A DNA stretch of 6,325 bases from Gammaproteobacteria bacterium. GTDB taxonomy: Bacteria; Pseudomonadota; Gammaproteobacteria; SZUA-229. Under the pieces are notes generated by a model. The model did no database searches. It was not told where the DNA came from and worked only from the letters and a program-made list of their open reading frames with translations. The translations under genes were made by a program, and so were the position numbers. Location of the stretch: assembly GCA_016764035.1 (NCBI GenBank), contig JAESSQ010000258.1, positions 1 through 6,325 of the forward strand. The letters are read 5' to 3'. Positions within the stretch are counted from its first letter, which is position 1, and every line of letters begins with the position of its first letter. Of this stretch, positions 6,001 through 6,325 are shown one piece after another.

Positions 6001-6325
6001 GATATCAGCATTTTCCCTGACACGTACTTCATTACCCACAATTTCAAAGAAACCAGATGTATCGTCTATTAAGGTATACGAGTGGCTGTCTACAGCGTCA
6101 ACATCTGTTGTTGATAGCGTTGCTACCACCGTTGCAGTCACAGCATTTTCATCAACCGTTGCTGGCGTCGAGGCATTGTATGCAGCGTCAACTGACGCGC
6201 CGTTATGAATAACAAGCGTATTGTTACCCACCAGGTCTGCCACTTCATCGCCGTCTACAGCATTGAAATTGTAATAACTGACTAAACCACTCTCTGCACT
6301 GGGGTCGTTTAATTGACTGTTGGCA
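61..6325 (-). CDS. Giant RTX adhesin, type I secreted, C-terminal part (5' end outside window)
   Basis: This frame encodes the C-terminal 2087 residues of a very large cell-surface or secreted adhesin and stops at TGA (63-61). It stays open to the right edge: the 27 codons above the GTG at 6243-6241 contain no stop and read as protein (GLVSYYNFNAVDGDE), so the gene starts outside the window and that GTG is internal. Order of domains: LamG-like fragment, two cadherin-like repeats, LamG, two tandem-95 domains, LamG, tandem-95, jelly-roll, tandem-95, cadherin-like, PPC-like, tandem-95, cadherin-like, RTX nonapeptides, T1SS C-terminal signal. No cysteine occurs in the visible part and the protein is rich in Asp and Glu, as is usual for calcium-stabilised T1SS adhesins. 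Export by an ABC transporter/TolC-type system using the uncleaved C terminus is known for the family. Attachment or biofilm function and glycan binding are inferred. No frameshift is seen. No gene symbol is justified. Confidence 0.95.
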   Translation of the reverse strand, partial: ANSQLNDPSAESGLVSYYNFNAVDGDEVADLVGNNTLVIHNGASVDAAYNASTPATVDENAVTATVVATLSTTDVDAVDSHSYTLIDDTSGFFEIVGNEVRVRENADIDFEIDASHEITILSTDSEGNEYSEVVTIAVNDINEAPTDIVFSASGVDENSVAGTVVATLSTVDEDAGETFSYALTDTSGLFEITGNQIVVRAGADIDFETAISHDVSVQVTDAGGNIYTENFTIDVNDLVENLAPDAVDDIADVFTPETATLTAEFNFDNGIPAASVGTVVAENDGQVGSAADFSAAKVEATGLDLNGAAGAQTTVSMWIQANPSGGWEMLAASDRYDMVMLNGDIGFNTARGDLFGSDASELADGEWHHVVGVFTNGDISQNSIYIDGVEQVMSQIQGTPNNSVANIDSSNGSMYFGSWGANNNYRFSGSMDEVKVYDGALTGNDVNELYGFEANNLHWNGGSLSTQEDTVLTINPAELLVNDTDPDGDALTISSVQDGANGTVLLDAQGNIVFTPDADYNGEATFSYTVSDGNGGEDTATVTLNISSINDVPTIDVVNSITVDEDGSQQFIYSTSDIDSDSVTLTGSAENGTIVVNGNGTVTFTPNEDYFGNDTITLTATDNDGGITTQQITVTVNPIEDAPDAVDDGNFEPQNATLTAEFNFDGGVPSAIVGSVTVEGDGQIGSAADFSAAKVEASGLDLNSAAGAKTTVSMWIQANPEGGWEMLAASDRYDMVMLNGDIGFNTARGDMFGSDASELADGEWHHIVGVFTNGDITQNQIFIDGVEQAMSQIQGTPNNGAANIDSSNGSMFFGSWGANDNYRFSGSMDEVKVFDGVLSNQEINTLHNLEAANIKWDATTLTTDEDTALFIDPATLLANDLDVDGDTLSIVSVQDAENGVVMIDGDGNIIFTPDENYSGEANFTYTVDDGKGNTDTATVTLNVASVNDAPVAVDDETVSLIGTVLVSEDFENGATGWTDNTVTESSGNATDFLGQFGGTGGNEGVSKAFDFGVEHAGETVTIEFDMYEIDSWDDEQFKVFINGDEVSSDYLSHFGRTWSTEATDEQDGGTELDAIGSSGQYWLDHDESHHYSLEATVDESGLVQLGFGSTLNQSISDESWGIDNLTITAGNDWTGSAIETNEDVSLIINVSDLLSNDVDVDGDTLTLLSVSATDETHGSVILNGDGTISYTPVADYNGTASFTYSVSDGQGGSDTATVSLNVVSVNDSPTDITLLGSSVDENSAAGTVVAILSTADVDTNETFTYTLTDNSGLFEISGDQIVVKAGADIDFENAETHDISVQVTDSNGETYSENFTINVNDINENISPNVVDDTTMESTFTLPSGGRIVSIENDGATVAGAIVSEGEALSSVDQWSFNHKGGPLIIDVLTESGDSFIDIDGDGAKDHVDSMIRLYDSNGNLVIVNDDSALGTADGSTNDFYSHIQDSYISIDDLPAGEYQLAVGSWELTDAEVAADQNDNSDKGRGYNIEQDLGPYQIKFTGDISFETVADLTTDEDSSLVIDVLAYDNDPDGDPLIITDPGIATDADGNVVGSTEVVEVEGSQQIRFTPNAVLNAMAEGEREVITFSYTVSDGNGGIEQASVSITVTGNNDSISAVVDSDDSANSVAENIAIGSYTGITLEAIDADGDAVTYTIDADVPFIVDENGRVLTSEALDFESTESYTFEATATSTDGTTSTSSFTVNVSDIEESTEIRGTWRSETINGTDNNDVIYGEGGNDIINAGDGNDVLIGGRGNDVLMGGEGDDTFIQNAGDGYDVILGGEGNDRVVRGSGDGDIGITGNFDATNSIESIDAGGNDIAGDWRSQTLDFSDTNLENVDEIRGEGGNDTITGTSSDDTIVGGRGNDVLMGGEGDDTFIQNAGDGYDVILGGEGNDRVVRGSGDGDIGITGNFDSTNSIETIDAGGNDIAGDWRSQTLDFSDTNLENVDEIRGEGGHDRVIGSAGDDTISGGAGNDHLTGGTGDDVLIGGSGNDSAFGAGGNDTYVMDLLGGSDYFSGGDGGGWTDAIDVSEMTVIDPDNPWTIEVDGAQVEYDLAAGALAMNPDTVGVITFGDGSELSFDGVERIEW
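64..318 (-). other. Type I secretion C-terminal signal domain (residues 2003-2087)
   Basis: The last 85 residues follow directly on the final RTX repeat (GAGGNDTYV). They contain LLGGSDYFSGGDGGGWTD (a capping segment) and an aromatic, acidic region ending FGDGSELSFDGVERIEW. The DGSEL-x-F-x-G-V/I-ERIEW ending recurs at the C terminus of large proteobacterial T1SS substrates, by recall. This uncleaved tail is expected to be recognised by the inner-membrane ABC transporter. The stop follows immediately after the final Trp. Confidence 0.85.
460..744 (-). repeat. RTX long direct repeat, copy 2 (95 codons)
   Basis: This copy encodes residues 1861-1955 and is the partner of 787-1071. The 42 bases between the copies (745-786) encode NDTITGTSSDDTIV, and a related HDRVIGSAGDDTIS follows copy 2, so the underlying unit is really 109 residues with a less conserved last part. 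Nearly all differences between the copies are silent. Confidence 0.95.
787..1071 (-). repeat. RTX long direct repeat, copy 1 (95 codons)
   Basis: This copy encodes residues 1752-1846, from GGRGNDVLM to DEIRGEGG. It includes three RTX-type turns, the GITGNFD spacer and the WRSQTLDFS segment. It matches the copy at 460-744 without gaps: I count about 19 base differences in 285 but only two amino-acid changes (Ala/Ser and Ser/Thr). The period from copy to copy is 109 codons (327 bases). Confidence 0.95.
1192..1482 (-). other. Cadherin-like repeat D (residues 1615-1711)
   Basis: This divergent cadherin-like repeat has VAEN (1627-1630), a DADGDAVTYT strand (1645-1654), LDFESTESYTFE (1675-1686) and closing NVSDIEE (1704-1710). 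It joins the adhesive section to the RTX section. The match to the family is clear in motif order but weaker in sequence than for A to C. Confidence 0.7.
1483..1803 (-). other. Tandem-95 / VCBS-like Ig domain 5 (residues 1508-1614)
   Basis: The domain has TDEDS (1514-1518), YDNDPDGDP (DNDPDGDP 1528-1535) and TFSYTVSDGNGG (1586-1597). It is longer than the other copies between the DGD loop and the FTP strand, where a DADGNVVGSTE segment is added, and after FTP it has an extra acidic stretch (NAMAEGERE). It is the last Ig-like host domain before the C-terminal section and carries the PPC-like insertion. Confidence 0.7.
1804..2325 (-). other. PPC-like (DVUA0089-type) β-domain (residues 1334-1507)
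   Basis: This domain resembles bacterial pre-peptidase C-terminal-like domains of the DVUA0089 type: LPSGGRIVSIEND (from 1342), DSMIRLYD (1409-1416), VNDDS (1424-1428) and LPAGEYQLAVGSW (1454-1466). A DIDGDGAKD loop (1398-1406) fits the DxDxDGxxD calcium-loop pattern. In other proteins PPC domains accompany secreted enzymes and may bind polymers. No peptidase motif is present here, so I see it as a binding or structural module of the adhesin. It sits between VVDD and TTDED of the following tandem-95 domain. Confidence 0.65.
2326..2634 (-). other. Cadherin-like repeat C (residues 1231-1333)
   Basis: The repeat has VDEN (1239-1242), ADIDFE (1287-1292) and VNDINEN (1319-1325), then SPNVVDD, which opens the next host domain before the PPC-like insertion. 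It is much closer to repeat B than to A or D, so B and C probably derive from one duplication or from recombination within the gene. It is a calcium-stiffened spacer by family analogy. Confidence 0.8.
2635..2919 (-). other. Tandem-95 / Cadherin_5-type Ig-like domain 4 (residues 1136-1230)
   Basis: The key motifs are TNEDV (1140-1144), LLSNDVDVDGD (DVDVDGD 1157-1163), YTPVADYNG (1190-1198) and SDGQGG (1207-1212), closing with VNDSPTDI. It is the host of the jelly-roll domain: its expected opening PVAVDD lies before that domain. Conserved acidic DxDxDGD residues suggest a calcium site. Confidence 0.8.
2920..3444 (-). other. Jelly-roll, CBM-like domain (residues 961-1135)
   Basis: About 175 residues read as a carbohydrate-binding-type β-jelly-roll unrelated in sequence to the LamG pair. 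It opens with SEDFENG (967-973), has a GGTGG turn (997-1001) and an acidic aromatic strand FDMYEIDSWDDE (1024-1035), and closes with SWGIDNLTIT (from 1119), the usual WGIDN ending of such domains. I recall similar DFE...GW...FLGxFGG segments in other RTX adhesins but cannot name a family with certainty. Ligand binding is inferred, and a purely structural role is possible. Confidence 0.6.
3460..3753 (-). other. Tandem-95 / Cadherin_5-type Ig-like domain 3 (residues 858-955)
   Basis: The domain carries TDEDT (863-867), LLANDLDVDGD (DLDVDGD 880-886), FTPDENYSG (911-919) and closes with VNDAPVAVDD. It pairs with tandem-95 domain 1 at a constant offset of 397 residues, so LamG plus this domain were duplicated as one cassette. 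Its last residues, APVAVDD, begin the next host domain, which is split by the jelly-roll. Confidence 0.8.
3754..4359 (-). other. LamG-like jelly-roll domain 2 (residues 656-857)
   Basis: This second copy of the LamG module has EFNF (661-664), the GEWHH core (WHH 764-766) and MDEVKVFD (828-835). It aligns to LamG 1 without gaps, with about 24 replacements in 181 residues (about 87% identity by hand count), mostly conservative. The central stretch around GWEML...GEWHH is almost unchanged, which suggests the same fold and a similar ligand. It likewise sits between AVDD and TTDEDT of a host tandem-95 domain. Confidence 0.85.
3817..4359 (-). repeat. LamG cassette direct repeat, copy 2
   Basis: This copy encodes residues 656-836 and is the partner of 5008-5550. 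The two are separated by tandem-95 domains 1 and 2. Protein identity is about 87% over 181 residues by hand count, and changes cluster in the first 50 residues and in surface positions. Conservation is strongest in the core from GGWEML to GEWHH. Confidence 0.9.
4381..4662 (-). other. Tandem-95-like Ig domain 2 (residues 555-648)
   Basis: This relative of the tandem-95 domain has VDEDG (563-567), a degenerate DIDSDS in place of the DxDxDGD loop, FTPNEDYFG (604-612) and TATDNDGG before the last strand. It is the only tandem-95 copy in the window without a globular insertion. It ends in APDAVDD, the opening strand of the next host domain, which is interrupted by LamG domain 2. Confidence 0.75.
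4663..4944 (-). other. Tandem-95 / Cadherin_5-type Ig-like domain 1 (residues 461-554)
   Basis: The domain shows the family pattern: TQEDT near the start, LLVNDTDPDGD with calcium-ligand spacing (483-489), FTPDADYNG (514-522) and YTVSDGNGG (528-536), closing with INDVP. Its usual opening strand, APDAVDD, is not adjacent but lies about 215 residues earlier, on the far side of LamG domain 1. The domain therefore appears to be split by an inserted lectin-like module. It is a structural spacer with probable calcium sites. Confidence 0.8.
4945..5553 (-). other. LamG-like jelly-roll domain 1 (residues 258-460)
   Basis: About 200 residues have the Laminin-G-3/concanavalin-like layout: opening EFNF (264-267), TTVSMWIQ (313-320), GEWHHVVGVF (365-374), IYIDGVE (384-390) and closing GSMDEVKVYD (429-438). 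The WHH-V-G-F and IDG-x2-4-DEV pattern is the family hallmark. Such domains commonly bind glycans, often with calcium, so this is a likely ligand-binding module on the adhesin. It is nearly a copy of LamG domain 2 and sits between the AVDD and TQEDT segments of a tandem-95 domain. The ligand cannot be read from sequence. Confidence 0.85.
5008..5550 (-). repeat. LamG cassette direct repeat, copy 1
   Basis: The 543 bases encode residues 259-439 of LamG domain 1 and align without gaps to 3817-4359. In the stretch coding for GWEML to GEWHH I count about 16 base changes over some 126 bases with one amino-acid change (Leu/Met). The homology continues at lower identity through the following tandem-95 domain at the same 397-codon offset, so the duplicated cassette is about 295 codons. 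Confidence 0.9.
5593..5889 (-). other. Cadherin-like repeat B (residues 146-244)
   Basis: This repeat carries VDEN at 155-158, ADIDFE at 203-208 and NDLVEN at 236-241. It runs straight on from repeat A with no linker and ends in APDAVDD, which is also the opening strand of the tandem-95 domain split by the first LamG domain. It matches repeat C, some 3.2 kb further into the gene, without gaps at about 73% over 83 residues (my hand count). Stalk or spacer function and calcium binding are inferred from the family. Confidence 0.8.
5890..6162 (-). other. Cadherin-like repeat A (residues 55-145)
   Basis: This β-sandwich repeat of about 90 residues shows the bacterial cadherin-like signature: VDEN near its start (57-60), ADIDFE in the middle (106-111) and a closing VNDINE (138-143). 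The acidic DEN, DxDFE and NDxNE motifs are the usual calcium ligands at cadherin domain junctions. Its role is probably a rigid, calcium-stiffened spacer in the adhesin stalk. It is more divergent than repeats B and C. Confidence 0.75.
6187..6288 (-). other. LamG-like N-terminal strand fragment (residues 13-46)
   Basis: The segment GLVSYYNF at residues 13-20, followed by ADLVGNN and a VIHNGASV strand, resembles the opening strands of bacterial LamG/concanavalin-like domains (typically GLVAYYPFD...NGNNG). The rest of a LamG domain does not follow. Within about 10 residues the chain enters a cadherin-like repeat starting at TPATVDEN. It is either a truncated LamG remnant or a coincidental β-strand linker. 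The assignment rests on a short motif and is weak. Confidence 0.35.

Noticed and set aside
6241..6243. GTG as start codon of a 2060-residue protein
   Set aside because: The frame stays open to the window edge, the upstream codons encode domain-like sequence, and no ribosome binding site precedes the GTG.

Overview
The window holds one gene. A single minus-strand reading frame fills 61-6325 and runs off the right edge, so only its 3' part (2087 codons and the stop) is visible. It encodes the C-terminal part of a giant secreted, calcium-dependent RTX adhesin of the type I secretion (T1SS) class. Residue numbers below count from the first complete codon at the right edge (6324-6322 = residue 1). 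The real protein is longer, because neither a start codon nor the N-terminal retention or anchoring region is present.

Layout in protein order (high to low coordinates): a short LamG-like fragment at the edge; two cadherin-like repeats; a LamG-like jelly-roll domain with a tandem-95-type (Cadherin_5/Ig-like) domain; a second tandem-95 domain; a second LamG domain with its tandem-95 domain; a different jelly-roll domain with its tandem-95 domain; a third cadherin-like repeat; a PPC-like (DVUA0089-type) domain with its tandem-95 domain; a fourth cadherin-like repeat; an RTX nonapeptide region with a 109-residue internal duplication; and a T1SS C-terminal signal ending in a VERIEW motif. The downstream 60 bases have no gene but hold a small dyad element of the GTCATTTC...GAAATC type.

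The most striking pattern is that all four globular, probably ligand-binding domains (LamG, LamG, jelly-roll, PPC-like) lie at the same position of a host tandem-95 domain. Each falls between its opening P-x-x-VDD strand and its T-x-ED segment, as if that loop were a standard plug-in site. Two of the four cassettes are recent-looking duplicates.

The domain set, the absence of cysteine in all visible residues, the acidic composition and the moderate GC content suggest a Gram-negative, probably marine or aquatic gammaproteobacterium. That is inference, since no taxonomic marker is present. The expected role is surface attachment or biofilm formation. The protein would be exported by an ABC transporter, membrane fusion protein and TolC-type channel, would fold on calcium outside the cell, and would bind glycans through the plugged-in domains. 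The transporter genes are not in the window.
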